From Dromiciops gliroides (taxonomy: Eukaryota; Chordata; Mammalia; Microbiotheria; Microbiotheriidae): a stretch of DNA of 64,000 nt. A program made the position numbers and the translations under genes. The notes under the pieces were generated by a model. It was not told the origin of the DNA. It was given only the letters and a program-made list of their open reading frames with translations, and ran no database searches. This document shows positions 1-10,487 of the stretch, in pieces (position 1 is the first letter of the stretch; every line of letters starts with the position of its first letter). The stretch is from positions 122,635,897 to 122,699,896 of the forward strand of contig NC_057866.1 in NCBI RefSeq assembly GCF_019393635.1. The letters are read 5' to 3'.

Positions 1-866
1 TATTGAATTTGATGGTGAATTTGAATACGTAGAAAGAAATGGAGTCATTGCGTTTTTTTCCAGGCAGGGCATGCTTTTTTGGTTTTTTTTTGGTTAAGGA
101 GAAGACTAGTATTTTATGATTATACCTGCTTTTTGTGTAGAGAAAAGGACAGTAGATTCGCAAAGAGAAAGACCTGGAATTGAGTCCCAGTGCAAAAAGA
201 GGGATAAAGTACTGGGAAGTGATATAGATGGGGCAAAAAGCAGTAGAAAATATCAGTAAAACCAAAAAAAAAAAGGGGGGGGAAATATCAGTAAAACAAA
301 AAAAAATTCAAAAGATTTCAGAAGGGGAGAGAAATTACAGGGTTGTTTTTACTAACCTGTTAAATTTAATATACATTTGTTTCATGTATGATCCTGTTAA
401 TTACAAGATACGGTTATCACCTCTTAGCTAAAGGCACTATCTTGTGAGGGAGACTAAGCAAAAATACATGAAAGTTAGGTAAAAATACAAAACAACAATA
501 CGAGGAATTAGACAAAACACTATTATTAGTCATTGGAGAGTTATAAAAGTGCTTCGCAATATGCTTCTCTTAAGGAGTTATGTTGTGAAGACAAAGCCAA
601 CACACATGAAGATGAACAGGATGGTTAAGTGCTAAACTCCATTGTAGTGGGTACTCTAGGAAGTGCATTGGACCTTTAGAAAAGGGTCTGTTTTATAAGA
701 CATAGTATTTTAGTAAAGGAATAACTTCACCCTACTCAACAAAACTAATTTTTTTTACTCATCCTGATAGTTGTTTTTGTGATGTCACGTTCATGAAGCA
801 AAATCAATGTTTTAAAATAATTTTTATGATATTATTTAACTTTCTAATACGTTTCTCTCACAACAG
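1..866 (+). other. OCIAD1 intron upstream of the first coding exon
   Basis: No exon, repeat of a recognised family or open frame of interest is visible. The stretch is AT-rich with short A and T runs. It ends in a polypyrimidine tract and the acceptor CAACAG at 861-866. OCIAD1 in other mammals has a 5' non-coding exon, which must lie left of this window. Confidence 0.6.
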
Positions 867-871
867 GAAAG

Positions 872-932
872 ATGAATGGAAGGACTGATTTTGGGACAGA
901 GCAGAATGCAGAAGTCTCACCACCACTCTCTA
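872..932 (+). CDS. OCIAD1: OCIAD1 coding exon 1 (start codon exon)
   Basis: The exon starts at 867 after CAACAG and carries five 5' UTR bases (GAAAG) before ATG at 872. It encodes residues 1-20, MNGRTDFGTEQNAEVSPPLS, and ends in phase 1 at the donor GTAAAT (933). The MNGR-DF opening and NAEV match mammalian OCIAD1. This N-terminal tail precedes the OCIA domain and is the least conserved part. Confidence 0.92.
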
Positions 933-1151
933 GTAAATATTTATTAAACATTTGTAAATGCTGAAACTTTCTTTAGTTAATTTTTCTTTGTCTTGAGTGA
1001 TACTAAGGTTGACATATTTGAAATAGAAGTTTGTCCAAACTCAAAAAAATGTTTTCTGTATATTTTAGTTATCACTGAAGAGTGAATATTGTTAAAAGTT
1101 AGAGGTTTTTTCTTGTAGATTTTTAATTTTTTTTTAAACTTTGATAAATAG

Positions 1152-1232
1152 ACATAGGAATGGATTATACTCCAACGGAAGAGGAAAGAAGAGTCTTCGC
1201 TGAATGTAATCGAGAGAGCTTCTGGTACAGAT
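1152..1232 (+). CDS. OCIAD1: OCIAD1 coding exon 2
   Basis: Acceptor AAATAG (ends 1151), donor GTAAGT (1233), 81 nt, phase 1 to 1. It encodes residues 21-47, including the conserved block PTEEERRVFAECNRESFWYR that opens the OCIA domain. The same ESFW-R motif closes the equivalent OCIAD2 exon at 60949-61045. Confidence 0.95.
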
Positions 1233-1419
1233 GTAAGTCAAATTATTTATTGAATTTTAAGTAATTACAGTGACTTAAATGATCACAGTGTTATCAAAAC
1301 TTTTGTTACAGCCCATTAGTATTGGCTGCTGCCTGAGAGGGCCAGAGTAGAGAGATAACTCTAGAAGTCAGAACCATCACCCCTCCATTGTCAGGTGATT
1401 GGTCACCCCATCCACCCTC

Positions 1420-1426
1420 TATAAAA
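1420..1426 (+). promoter_or_regulatory. TATA box of the solo LTR
   Basis: TATAAAA lies within CCCTCTATAAAAGC, about 90 bp before the poly(A) signal. The spacing fits a retroviral R region. It could in principle drive sense transcription into OCIAD1; that is inference. Confidence 0.6.
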
Positions 1427-1466
1427 GCTTTGGCCTCCCCTCCATTGTCTCTAGGTCATCTCCTCC

Positions 1467-1491
1467 CCAAGAGGGAAGTCTTCCCTCTTGG
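1467..1491 (+). repeat. Perfect 25-bp palindrome in the LTR R region
   Basis: The arms CCAAGAGGGAAG (1467-1478) and CTTCCCTCTTGG (1480-1491) are perfectly complementary around one central base. It lies between the TATA box and the poly(A) signal, so it would form a hairpin in the R part of a transcript. Confidence 0.9.
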
Positions 1492-1510
1492 TCACCTTCT
1501 CTAGCACCCA

Positions 1511-1516
1511 AATAAA
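1511..1516 (+). terminator. Poly(A) signal of the solo LTR
   Basis: AATAAA is followed within 20-40 bases by a GT-rich stretch, as in retroviral LTRs. It lies in sense within an OCIAD1 intron and could cause premature polyadenylation; no evidence here that it does. Confidence 0.6.
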
Positions 1517-1839
1517 AGACCATTTTATTCTAATTGGATTGTGTGCAAGAGGTGTAATTCTTTAAAGAGGAATACCTAGGGATCCCCATCACCTATGTCC
1601 CCATGACACCTTTTATAAAATGAGGAAAGTATGGTCAGATAGCAGTTCTGAAAAAGATCTTGGGCTTGAGTTAATTACAAGCTTAGAATGAGGCACCAGG
1701 AGAGTTAATGGAATAGTGAGATGCATGAAGAGGGCTTGAAGGTATAGAGAAATGGTGGTCTTAACAGTACTGTATTCTCCTCAATCTTCCTCTTAAGTGC
1801 TGGTTCTAAACACCATATTTTTAAAAGAACATTGATCTG

Positions 1840-2205
1840 TTGGGAAAGGAGGGAAGACTAAGACATCCAGAAGAGAGAGACTAGATGGGAAGTGCTCTGA
1901 GTCAGTATGATGTGTGATGTGGGTGAAGGAATTGGGCAGGTTCATCCTAGAGAAGAGAAAATTTATGGAGAAGAGGGGTTTGAGGTATTCTGTTAAGTCC
2001 CAGTTGGCTTAAAACCATATTGGGTGGAAGTTGCAAATTTAGATTGAATGTTAAGAAAAACTCACAATTAGTGCTGTCCAAAAGTGGAATGGGGCTCCCC
2101 TTAGAAGTGGTGTAGTTCTCCTTAGGAATTCCTCTTGTGTGTGGATTGGATTAAATACCCAGTGAGATTACTTCCAAATCTTAAATTCTGTGACTGTGTG
2201 ACAGT
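1840..2205 (+). mobile_element. CR1/L3-like LINE 3' fragment
   Basis: The segment around 2070-2205 carries the typical CR1-clade 3' sequence: GTCCAAAAGTGGAATGGG, a region of GAGGTGGT type, then a GGATTGGATTAAAT segment and TCTGTGA near the end. A second, independently diverged copy is at 41030-41420. Family assignment is from remembered consensus only. Confidence 0.55.
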
Positions 2206-2299
2206 GGGATCACCACCACATGTGTGCTTTTAACCTCTCAGCCCTGGAAGTGTTTAGAGAGGAATCAGAGATAACATTGGAGAAAGTGAAAATAGGACA

Positions 2300-2765
2300 A
2301 GTAACTGACTTACATCAAATATATGTGGTCCCTCCTGCAGCTGCAAACTTCAGCTTACCCTTCTGCCCTGGAATGCACTCACTGGCATTGGTTTGCTCCT
2401 CCTCCTTGCCCATAGCTGCAGCCCAGAACTGGGCCCGGTGTCCTGTGACCAGAGAGGATCTTTCAATCTCCTGCTTATCTGTTTGGGAAGCTGAGACTAA
2501 CCCACACAGTTACCCCCAGGGCTTATTGTTTGTTGATTCAGGGGAGTCTGCCTGGAGGTGTTTGCACTTCTGTACGGCCAAACCTCCACCCTTAAAGGCC
2601 AGGTCTGGTCCTCCTAAGTGGTTTTAGGACAATTGCTTTAACCTGGCTTTTAAGCTTTTAATTATTTCGGTTGCTCTAAGTTCACTTTGAGGCTGTGTTT
2701 AGTCTTGAGAGCCTGGTATTTTCTGTCCTACTCTGTCATCTTCCCAGAATCTGCTCTCCTTTACT
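2300..2765 (-). mobile_element. Possible L1 5' UTR fragment (antisense)
   Basis: A GC-richer block that stands out from the AT-rich surroundings. It contains a 135-codon open frame on the plus strand (2220-2627) that resembles no protein I know. Composition and a Leu/Pro/Ala-rich chance frame fit a LINE 5' UTR in reverse orientation. The assignment is weak; an LTR fragment is the alternative. Confidence 0.25.
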
Positions 2766-2789
2766 AGCTTTATAAAATTTTGAAAGACA

Positions 2790-3010
2790 ATTTAGAATAA
2801 TAGACAGCCATCCTTGAAGTAGTAAGGCCTAGGTTCAGGTCCCATCTCTGACTCATACTGATTGGGTGAGCCTAGATAAATTACTTAGTTACACCATGAC
2901 CCCTAAGTCAGTTTTGAAGATTATAAATTGCAGTCAATGCCAATTAGCATTGTTAAGGAGATTCTTCACTATAAATCTCCCTACACCAATCAAATTGCTG
3001 TTCTGGACCA
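2790..3010 (+). mobile_element. Old MIR-related SINE
   Basis: Degenerate sense copy: CTAGGTTCAGGTCCCATCTCTGACTC-like B-box region, GTGAGCCTAGATAAATTACTTAGTTA core end, then the marsupial variant tail with ATTATAAATTGCAG. It is diverged, so boundaries are approximate. Confidence 0.45.
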
Positions 3011-3041
3011 AAAACTAAAATAAAATTTTATTATCTATATA

Positions 3042-3130
3042 GGAATGAATGAATGAATGAATGAATAAAAAAGCATTTATTAAGCACTTTGCTTAATAAT
3101 CCTTTGCTAAGGCACTGGACCTTTGAGTTC
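3042..3130 (-). repeat. (GAAT)n tract joined to an L2 3' end
   Basis: About six GAAT units at 3042-3066 lead directly into AAGCATTTATTAAGCAC, the reverse of the L2 LINE 3' terminus. L2 elements end in short tandem repeats of TGAA type, so tract and terminus belong together. Confidence 0.6.
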
Positions 3131-3164
3131 ATTGGTGTGGGACTTCTTGGTTGAGGATCTCCTT

Positions 3165-3290
3165 CCACCATGCAACTTAAAGTCTTAAGAGTTGCCTGGG
3201 GCACTGAGAGGTTAAGTGCTTTGCCCATATCACCCAGCTGGTATGTGGTCAGACTAGGCCGAGGGGTAGTAGTGCCCCCATCAACTGTTC
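3165..3290 (-). mobile_element. MIR-type SINE (antisense)
   Basis: Contains GGCACTGAGAGGTTAAGTGCTTTGCCCATATCACCCAGCTGGTATG, matching the MIR core in reverse with about 20% difference. The related copy at 7735-7890 has the same GTTGCCTGG-GGCACTGAGA lead. Confidence 0.6.
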
Positions 3291-3771
3291 TTTTCCTGTT
3301 CTCAGTGCGTGGCCTTATGTTTGTGGGGGGAAGGTTAAAGGAAGGTAATCAGGAAGGTCACATTGAAAGCCTTTCTGATGACGATACTAGGGAACAGGTA
3401 GGCTTTTGCAAGCATCTTTCATTGCAATCCATGTATTTATCATATTAAAATCAACTAAAAGGTATAGAGATGTTCAGTTTGTTAAAGGAAAAGACCTCTT
3501 AAAGGCATTCCTCTGACAAGGTGTCTCCTGCGCATATGTTGAAATTAAACAAGATTCTTTGAGAGATAAAGGTATAAAATGGGGAGATTTTGATGAGAAC
3601 CCCTCATCAAAGGGGCTGACTCCTATCATGGAGGAAGTCAAGTGCAGAGTACAAGTTTAATAAAGAGTCTTTATATAGGTAAGTTCCCCAGTTGCATCTA
3701 TTCACAGATGACATTATGCTGACCAGGACATTGCATAGCCTCCTAAGTGAGATCTATAATGTCTCTCTAGG

Positions 3772-3921
3772 GTAGGTTCTTAACTTTTTTGTGTCACAAA
3801 TGTTTTTAAAAGCATAAAATAAAACATAGAATTACAAAGGAAACCTGTTGTGTTGAAATACCATCATTAAAATATTTTTTAAAAACTAAAATAAATTCAT
3901 AGACCCAGGTTAAGATCCCCC
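3772..3921. mobile_element. hAT-like MITE, worn copy
   Basis: The ends TAGGTTCTTAAC and GGTTAAGATCCCCC form imperfect inverted repeats. The interior has AAAAGCATAAAATAAAACATAGAATTACAAAGG, a sequence I associate with a mammalian non-autonomous hAT family. It is related to the copies at 30021, 49195 and 56766. Confidence 0.5.
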
Positions 3922-4379
3922 ACTCTAAAAATTTAGCCTAATTATTCATACAGGGGAAAACCAAATGGATAAAAAATGCTTGACATCCTTATGCAGTTGG
4001 ATGGATATTCTGTAGAATTTATCTATCTAGAACTCATCTGGAAAGGCTGGGTAGTGGGATGAGCTGCCACCAGGGTACCCTTACCCTTTTTTTATCTTTC
4101 TCCTTCCCACCTCACTCACTGCCCCTGGGACATCTGAGAATCCACCCATCAGAAGCTCCTTACTCCCTTCCTGAGCTATTTGCTATAGGATTTCAATGAG
4201 AGAGATTGTCAGCTCCATTCCTTCTGTTGAGATGGAGGATCATTAGGCTTTGCTAACTGCCCTGCCACTGTTTTCCTAATTCTCCAGGCCTTCCCATTTT
4301 TTCAGTCTCTAAGCCCTATTTTCCTAACACTGTTATCTGAACTACTTAAGGGACCTATAATCCTCTGAGCCTTGCCATT

Positions 4380-4580
4380 AGCCCCACCACTGAACTCTTA
4401 GGAGTTCTGAGCCTTTTCATCCACCTGAAATTTCTTTTATATATTTTTATATGTTTCTTTTATATTTTGTCTTCACCAATTAGAATGTAAGGTTGAGAAC
4501 AGGGATCATCTAATATTTTTTATTCATATCCTCTCTATCCTAAGAACTTAGTACATAGTAGGTGCTTTAAAAATTCTTTT
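4380..4580 (+). mobile_element. L2 LINE 3' fragment
   Basis: Contains ACCAATTAGAATGTAAGGTTGAGAACAGGGATCATC and ACTTAGTACATAGTAGGTGCTTTAA, the conserved L2 3' UTR landmarks in order. Confidence 0.65.
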
Positions 4581-4737
4581 TCTTCAATATATTTATTTTC
4601 AATAAATGCTGCAAATGGACACTGAGTTTAGTTTGTTCAGAATCAGGCAGAATGATTTCTTTTGGGAAATTTACAGGTTCTTTTAATGACCCTGCTTCTC
4701 CCTAAAACAAAGATCCATCTTTTTTTTTTCTTTCTTT

Positions 4738-4888
4738 CTTTTTTTTTTTTAAGTGAGGCAATTGGGGTTCAGTGACTTGCCCAGGGTCACACAGCTAGTA
4801 AGTGTTAAGTGTCTGAGGCCGGATTTGAACTCAGGTCCTCCTGACTCCAGGGCCAGTGCTCTATCCACTGCACCACCTAGCTGCCCCC
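4738..4888 (-). mobile_element. Marsupial tRNA/MIR-core SINE (A)
   Basis: Full-length antisense copy: poly(T) tail, GTGACTTGCCCAGGGTCACA core, AACTCAGGTCCTCCTGACTC B-box region, and the CACCTAGCTGCCCCC end. The sequence ATCTTTT occurs on both sides and is a likely target-site duplication. Confidence 0.9.
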
Positions 4889-4894
4889 ATCTTT

Positions 4895-6890
4895 TATTTT
4901 TTTAAAAATTATTAACCTGTTTTCTTTTTAATGTCCTTCACTTCCCAATACATAGCTTTTGCTAAAAAAATTTTTCACTTTTTTTCCTGCATCAATTCAT
5001 GTATCTTCTAATTCTTTTATATTCTTTATATTCCTTTTTTTCTTATAACACATAATATTTCCATTATATTTGTGTACCACAGTTTCTTTAGATGTTGCCC
5101 AGTATGTGAGACTTTAAAAAAAAAAATTGGTCGTTTGAGCTATATACCTAGCGATGGGATCTCTGAATTATAGGGCATGGACATTTTTGTCACTTTCTTC
5201 ACACAGTAACAAATTGTTTTCTTGAATGGTTAGACCAGTTCACAACTCTACCAAATGTCTTTAAAATGCTCCATTTCCCAGAACCCCTCCAATACTGACC
5301 ATTCTCACCTTTTGTCATCTTTGCCAATTTGCTGGGTATGAGGTAAAACTTCAAATATACTTTGATTTACATTTCTCCTATTAGTGCTTTGGTGTATTCA
5401 TTCATATAGTTGTTACTTTTTTTTTATTTACTAGCAATTCTTTTGAGAATGGTTTCGTCATATCTTTGGATCATTTCTCTATTGGATATAAAGTTAAATA
5501 TTTGTCTTAGTTCCCTATATACCTTGGCTAACAGATCTTTCTTTATCAGAGGCACTTGGTAAAGAGAAATTTTCCCCCCAGTCCTTCCTTTCTTATCCTA
5601 GTTGGAATTTTTTTTTGTATATGCTCAAGCTTTTCAATTTCATGTAAATTAAATGATATTTTTTTTGTGATCACATTTGTCCCTTGTTTGGTTATCCGAA
5701 TATCCCTGTAGCTATAGCTATAGCTATAAAAAGCATCTATCTGATCTGGTTCTCTTTGACTTTTTATTTAAAAGATATGCTTTTTAATATTCAGGTCACT
5801 ATCCATTTTGAGCTTTTGATGATATATGGTGTAAGATCTTGTTCTAATCCTAATTTCTGCCAAATTGCTTTCCAGTTTTCCCAGGAAGTCTTGTCAAATA
5901 GGGAATTCCTTCACAGGTAATTTACATTCTTGGACTCATTGAACACTGGGTCACTATGATTCATTGTTTCTGAGTCTTCCTACCTAATCTGTTCTGCTAA
6001 TTTACTTTGCTTTTTTTTTAACCAGTATCAAGTAGTTCTCATTATTACTACTTTATAGTGTACTGTGAGCTAGATGTGCTATTCTCTGTTCATTTCTACT
6101 TTTTTTCCCCGTACACTGTTTCCCTTGAAGCGATTGATCTTCTGTCCCTTGTAATGAAATTTGTTGTTGTGACTAGCTTGGTAAAACATCCCTTGATTGT
6201 TTGGTATAGCACTAAATCTGTAATCTGATTTAGGTGGTATCATATGTATTATATTGGTATGGCCCTACCATGAGCACTGAATAGTCTTCTAGTTATTTAT
6301 CCTCCTTTATTTTCTTCAGGGAATAATTTCCAATTCTTTCTATACTGGTCTTGACAGTACCTTGGTGGATTGTGCATTTTGTGCATTTTTTATTTATTTT
6401 GAATGCAACTTCCCTTTTCATTATGTCCTCCTGTTGTTCGTTACAGTTATTGAGAAATGTTGATTTTTGTGGGCTTATTTTGTATCCTACTACATTACTG
6501 AAGCCATTGAAAAGTCTCCATTAGTTTCTTCACCAATTCTCTTGGATTTTCTAAGTAATCTGTCATGTCAGCAAATAGGAATAGTTTTGTGTCCTTTCTG
6601 CCCATTTTGCCTTAAATTCTGTCTCTTCTTCCTATTGCTAGTTTATTTAACTATATCAAATAGCATCAGCTAAAAAGATAGACCTTTGCTTTACTACTGT
6701 ATTTGTTGGGAGTGCTTCTAGTAGTTCCCTCTTTGAATATATAATGGTAGCTTTTAGTTTTGGATACATATATTTTAAAGTCATATTTTTTAAAAGATCC
6801 TCTTCTAAAAGGCCTGTTTTTAAAGTATCTGTTCTTCTGGTGGTGTATGAGTCTTGAATCAAAATCTCAGAATCAAAATTGAGGATCAAT
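4895..6890 (-). mobile_element. Old antisense L1, ORF2 C-terminal part and 3' end
   Basis: T-rich plus strand with typical reversed L1 ORF2 phrases, such as the GAATGGTTAGACCAGTTCACAACTCTACCAA region near 5226, the CCTCCAATACTGACC region near 5287 and GATTTACATTTCTCCTATTAG near 5363. All reading frames are broken. The 3' end lies at the left, near 4900-4975. Confidence 0.65.
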
Positions 6891-7009
6891 TTTGGAAAGT
6901 GTCCTGAGAAAGCTATATCACTTTAAAAACAAGGACTACAAGGAGAAGTGGTATAAAGGATATTATCAAAGAAATATATGGGGAAAAAGATCTTTTCATA
7001 ACCTATCCT

Positions 7010-7440
7010 TCCTACTTTTCCAGTCATCTTACATATTACCGCACTCCCTACCCTCTCCAGTCTTGCCATGCTGACCTACTCGGTCTTCCACACATACTTC
7101 TTCATTCCTTTAAACTAGTTTCCCCACTATCCCTAGAATGTACTTTACCCTCACCTATGTCTTGGAATCCCTGGTTTCCTTCAAGACTCGACTCAGCACC
7201 AGCTTCTTCATTCAGATTTGTCCATTTCTTCTTTACACCTTCTTCCCCATAAACACCTCCTGTTGGTAGTGCACCCTCTCCTCAAACTAACGTATTCATT
7301 TTGTGTATACTGTCTTATGTATATATATTTACATATTATATCCCCCTTTAGAATATAAAATTCTTATGGTCAAGGGATTTCATTGTTGTCTTTGTATCTC
7401 TAGTGCCTAATACTTAATAAGTGCTTGATTGATAACATAA
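7010..7440 (+). mobile_element. L2 LINE 3' region
   Basis: Sense copy with TTGGAATCCCTGGTTTCCTTCAAGACTCG, then CCTTTAGAATATAAAATTCTTATGG and GCCTAATACTTAATAAGTGCTTGATTGAT at the end. This order is the L2 ORF2 C-terminus, 3' UTR and terminus. Confidence 0.75.
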
Positions 7441-7734
7441 CTTGTACATTATTGACAGCTTGTACATTAAATGGTGAGGGTAGATCATTTTCAACATTTA
7501 AAAAGAGTCTTTTATGTATAAATATTGAAGGGGTTCCTGGTTATACATTCACCTACACTTATTAATTAGTGGAATCTTCAAATAAGAATGAGGACCATTT
7601 GTGTATACATATAGAGATGGGGGGGGTGTGTTTGTGTGTATATACACATAGGCTTCTTTGTTGTTTTGAGAGGCCAGACTTATGGTTTCACAGGTATGGA
7701 GAACTCAGAAAATTCCCTTCAAATAATGCAGATC

Positions 7735-7890
7735 AGCTACTGCTTTCCAACTTGAATTCTACAGAGTTGCCTGGAGGCACTGAGAAGTTATGTGACTTGC
7801 CCTGGGTCGTGCTTCCAGTCTGTGTCAGAAGTGGGACTTGAACCCAGATTTCTGGTCTATGAGGCTGAACCACTATCCGTCATAATGCAC
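7735..7890 (-). mobile_element. MIR-type SINE (antisense)
   Basis: GTTGCCTGGAGGCACTGAGAAGTTATGTGACTTGCCCTGGGTCG, then GGACTTGAACCCAGATTTCTGG, is the reversed SINE core and B box. Confidence 0.65.
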
Positions 7891-7904
7891 TTCTGTCTCT
7901 AGAG

Positions 7905-7998
7905 GCACAGGTGTATCCCAGTCCTTCTTAACCTGTATAATGAGGGGGTTGGATCAGACAGCTTCTAAGGTCCCTTCTATTTCTGAATCTATGATCAT
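7905..7998 (+). mobile_element. MAR1/MIR-type SINE 3' part
   Basis: TAATGAGGGGGTTGGATCAGACAGCTTCTAAGGTCCCTTCTATTTCTGAATCTATGA is the sense 3' half of a MAR1-like SINE. A short AT/AC-rich microsatellite (7998-8040) follows. Confidence 0.6.
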
Positions 7999-8627
7999 AT
8001 ACATACATACACACATATACATATATGGTATATATATATTCACTTTAGAATCTACTTTGGGGGGAAATGACAGTTTTAATCCATAAAATGATTTCTTTTT
8101 TTGAAAATGAATGGTAAAATAAACCAAGGTAAATAATTAAATATGAAAAACCAAGAAGTATTTGGTATTAGTACATTGTAAAATCTTCCTCTAGCTGAAA
8201 ATCAGTAAGGAAATGAGGCTGTTTAGAATGGAGACAATAATGTATCCTTGTTATGGGTTATCACATGGAAGAGTTATTAGACTCATTCTGCTTGGCCCCA
8301 GAATGCCTCTGGGCACTGGGTAGTCACTTATAGAAGATTAAATTTTTGTTCAGTATAAGGAAAAACTTCTTCAAAATTATCGATGTCTCCAGCCACAGTG
8401 ATTATCTCAGAAGGTAATGCATTTAGCCATGATTCCTGAGGATCAGTGAAGAAGCATGCTGTCTTTCTCTTGGCAGAGATATGATAGACTTAGTACAGAA
8501 TGAAACACAGTTTTTGGACATGGCTAATGCAGGAATTTGTTTTGTTTGACCATGTTTATTTGTTACAAGAGGTTTCTTTTTTCATTGGTAGGCATTGGGG
8601 TAAGAGAAATAAAATCAATTTGTTTTT

Positions 8628-8762
8628 CATGGCGCAGTGGATAGAGAACTGGCCCTGGAGTCAGGAGGACTTGAGTTCAAATTTGGTCTCAGACACTTGA
8701 CACTTACTAGCTGTGTGACCTTGGGCAAGTCACTTAACCTCAGTTGCCTCACTTAAAAAAAT
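8628..8762 (+). mobile_element. Marsupial SINE (B), 5'-truncated
   Basis: Sense copy starting inside the head (GGCGCAGTGGATAGAG), with TAGCTGTGTGACCTTGGGCAAGTCACTTAACC and an A-rich tail. Confidence 0.85.
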
Positions 8763-9063
8763 ATTGGGAAAAAAATTAAATCGTATGTATGGAAGACTTA
8801 TGGTAGAAATTGGATGACCATGTTAGGGGGAATCTTGAAGATAGAAATATCCAATTGAGCTCTGCAATTTCATGCTTCTCTTTAGAAATTAATTGGACTT
8901 CCCCCTCCTGAATTTTCTTTATGTCTGATGCTCAAAAAAAGTTATTTTTAAAAGAAAGAGTTTTAACCTGAAAATATATAGTTTTTATTTTGAGTTTGCT
9001 TTAATTATTGATCCTATTAATGTGTTCCTATAAAGTAGTGTGATGTTTAAAATCTAAATTGTG

Positions 9064-9493
9064 GTAGCCTTAAATTAGAAGCTTTAGCACCAGTCCTTGG
9101 GCATTAAACATTTATTAAAGCATACGGATATTCCCATGGAGTTCAGAAAGTTAAGAAAAACACCTATTTAGCCTAGAGTTCCAGCCTGGTCTGGTTCTTC
9201 CTCAAGTCCTCTGCCACAAGCCTGCTTCAATCACGAACTCTCTCCAGCAAACTGATTGTGGAAGCTTTTTATAGGTCTGGAACAGAGGCGGTCCTTACAC
9301 ACTGCTTCAAGCTGATTGGTTGGTGTCATCCAAATCCATTGGTTCAGAAGGTGTTCTCAAGGTGTGATTACAATCCAGTTAACCTGAAGTAGGCTAATCA
9401 GCAGTTAATCACTCTCACTTGATTCAATCAGTCTAGATTAATCTCCAGGTGGGTCTTTGAGTATCTGCTAAATCTCATTATTTCATCACAGTA
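9064..9493 (-). mobile_element. Probable LTR, antisense to OCIAD1
   Basis: On the minus strand, reading from 9493 down: two CCAAT boxes (reverse of CTGATTGGTTGG near 9313 and CCATTGGTTC near 9340), a TATA box (TATAAAAAG, 9273-9265), then AATAAA (9116-9111). Order and spacing fit an LTR. The sequence GTAGC occurs at both proposed edges (9064 region and 9492 region) and may be the duplication, but clean TG...CA ends are not visible on both sides, so edges are approximate. Confidence 0.5.
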
Positions 9494-9574
9494 GCATCCA
9501 GTAAAACGTCTACATGCCCACATACAGATAGCATATATGCTGTATATTTTGTTGTTTGCACCAATGATTTAAGA

Positions 9575-9990
9575 ATTCTTTTTATAGTATTTTATTTTTT
9601 CCAATTACATGTAAAAATAGTTTTCAAAATTTTTGTAAGATTTTTAAATTCAAAAACTTCCTCCTTTCCCTTCCAAAACCAGCAAGCAATCTGATAGAGG
9701 TTAAACGTTACAATCATGTTAAATATATTTGCACATTAGTTGTGTTGTAAGAGAAGAATCAGAACAACAGGGAAAGCCACAAGAAAAAAAACAAGCAAAC
9801 AAAAATGGTGAAAATAGTATGCTTTGATCTGCATTCAGACTCATTCTTTTTCTGGATGTGGAGAGCATTTTCCATCATGAGTCTTTGACATTGTCTTGGA
9901 TCATTGTCTTTTTGAGAAGAGCTAAGTCTTACAGTTGATCACCACACAGTGTTGCTGTTACTGTGTACAGCGTTCTCTTGGTGAGTTAAG
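9575..9990 (-). mobile_element. L1 3' end (antisense)
   Basis: The left edge reverses to an AATAAAATACT-type 3' terminus. The interior has GTGGAGAGCATTTTCCATCATGAGTC and TGTTGCTGTTACTGTGTACAGCGTTCTC, landmarks of the marsupial L1 ORF2 end and 3' UTR. Confidence 0.75.
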
Positions 9991-10433
9991 AACTTTGAAG
10001 GAGACTGTTTTTTACCCCTTTTTTATAGGTCTCTTAACCTCTCAGTGCCCAATGAAGCTAAGTCTGTAACTTGAAGAGGAGATGCTGATTATTATTAATA
10101 TACATAATCTAGCAAAAGAAATTCCCCTGTAATCTGTGCACTAAACTGTGTGTCTCATTCTGTTTCTTCTATCTGTCATCTCTGTCAAAAGGTAGGGCTT
10201 GTTCATTATCTCTAGAATCGTGGTTGGTCATCAAAGTTTGATCAAAGTTGTTTGTCATCACTATGTTGAATTCTATGTGAATTCAACTATGTGAATTCTA
10301 GTTTTGCTTATTTCACTCTTTTTAAAAATAGGTTTAAAAGTTAATTTTAATTCTTGCTAACTTTTTAAACTAACCTTCCTATTATTAAAAATCTTTAACT
10401 TGTTTTGATGAATTATTCTTTCCTTCCCTACAG

Positions 10434-10487
10434 CTGTTCCCTTTTCTGCAACAAGTATGTTGGTTACTCAGGGATTAATTGCTAAAG
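10434..10487 (+). CDS. OCIAD1: OCIAD1 coding exon 3
   Basis: Acceptor TTCCCTACAG (ends 10433), donor GTAAAT (10488), 54 nt, phase 1 to 1. It encodes residues 48-65, a hydrophobic stretch VPFSATSMLVTQGLIAK that is the first predicted membrane segment of the OCIA domain. OCIAD2 has a 54-nt exon of the same phase with LPFSLVGMLITQGLVHK (58645-58698). Confidence 0.95.

Larger units (their letters stand above)
1304..1608 (+). mobile_element. Solo LTR of an endogenous retrovirus
   Basis: A 305-bp unit starts with TG and ends with CA. It is flanked by near-identical 5-bp direct repeats (ACTTT at 1299-1303, CCTTT at 1609-1613). In order it holds an inverted CCAAT box (GATTGG near 1398), a TATA box (TATAAAA, 1420-1426), a poly(A) signal (AATAAA, 1511-1516) and a GT-rich downstream element (about 1531-1552). 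That order is diagnostic of U3-R-U5. No internal retroviral sequence or second LTR is seen, so it is a solo LTR left by recombination. It lies in sense orientation about 70 bp after an OCIAD1 donor. The family is not recognised. Confidence 0.75.

Noticed and set aside
2220-2627. 135-codon open frame on the plus strand
   Set aside because: No recognisable domain, no splice or promoter context, and it lies in a GC-rich block that looks like transposon DNA.
8628-8762. tRNA gene, because SINE heads contain tRNA-like A and B boxes
   Set aside because: The sequence is the repeated SINE; no cloverleaf or anticodon arm can be folded with confidence.
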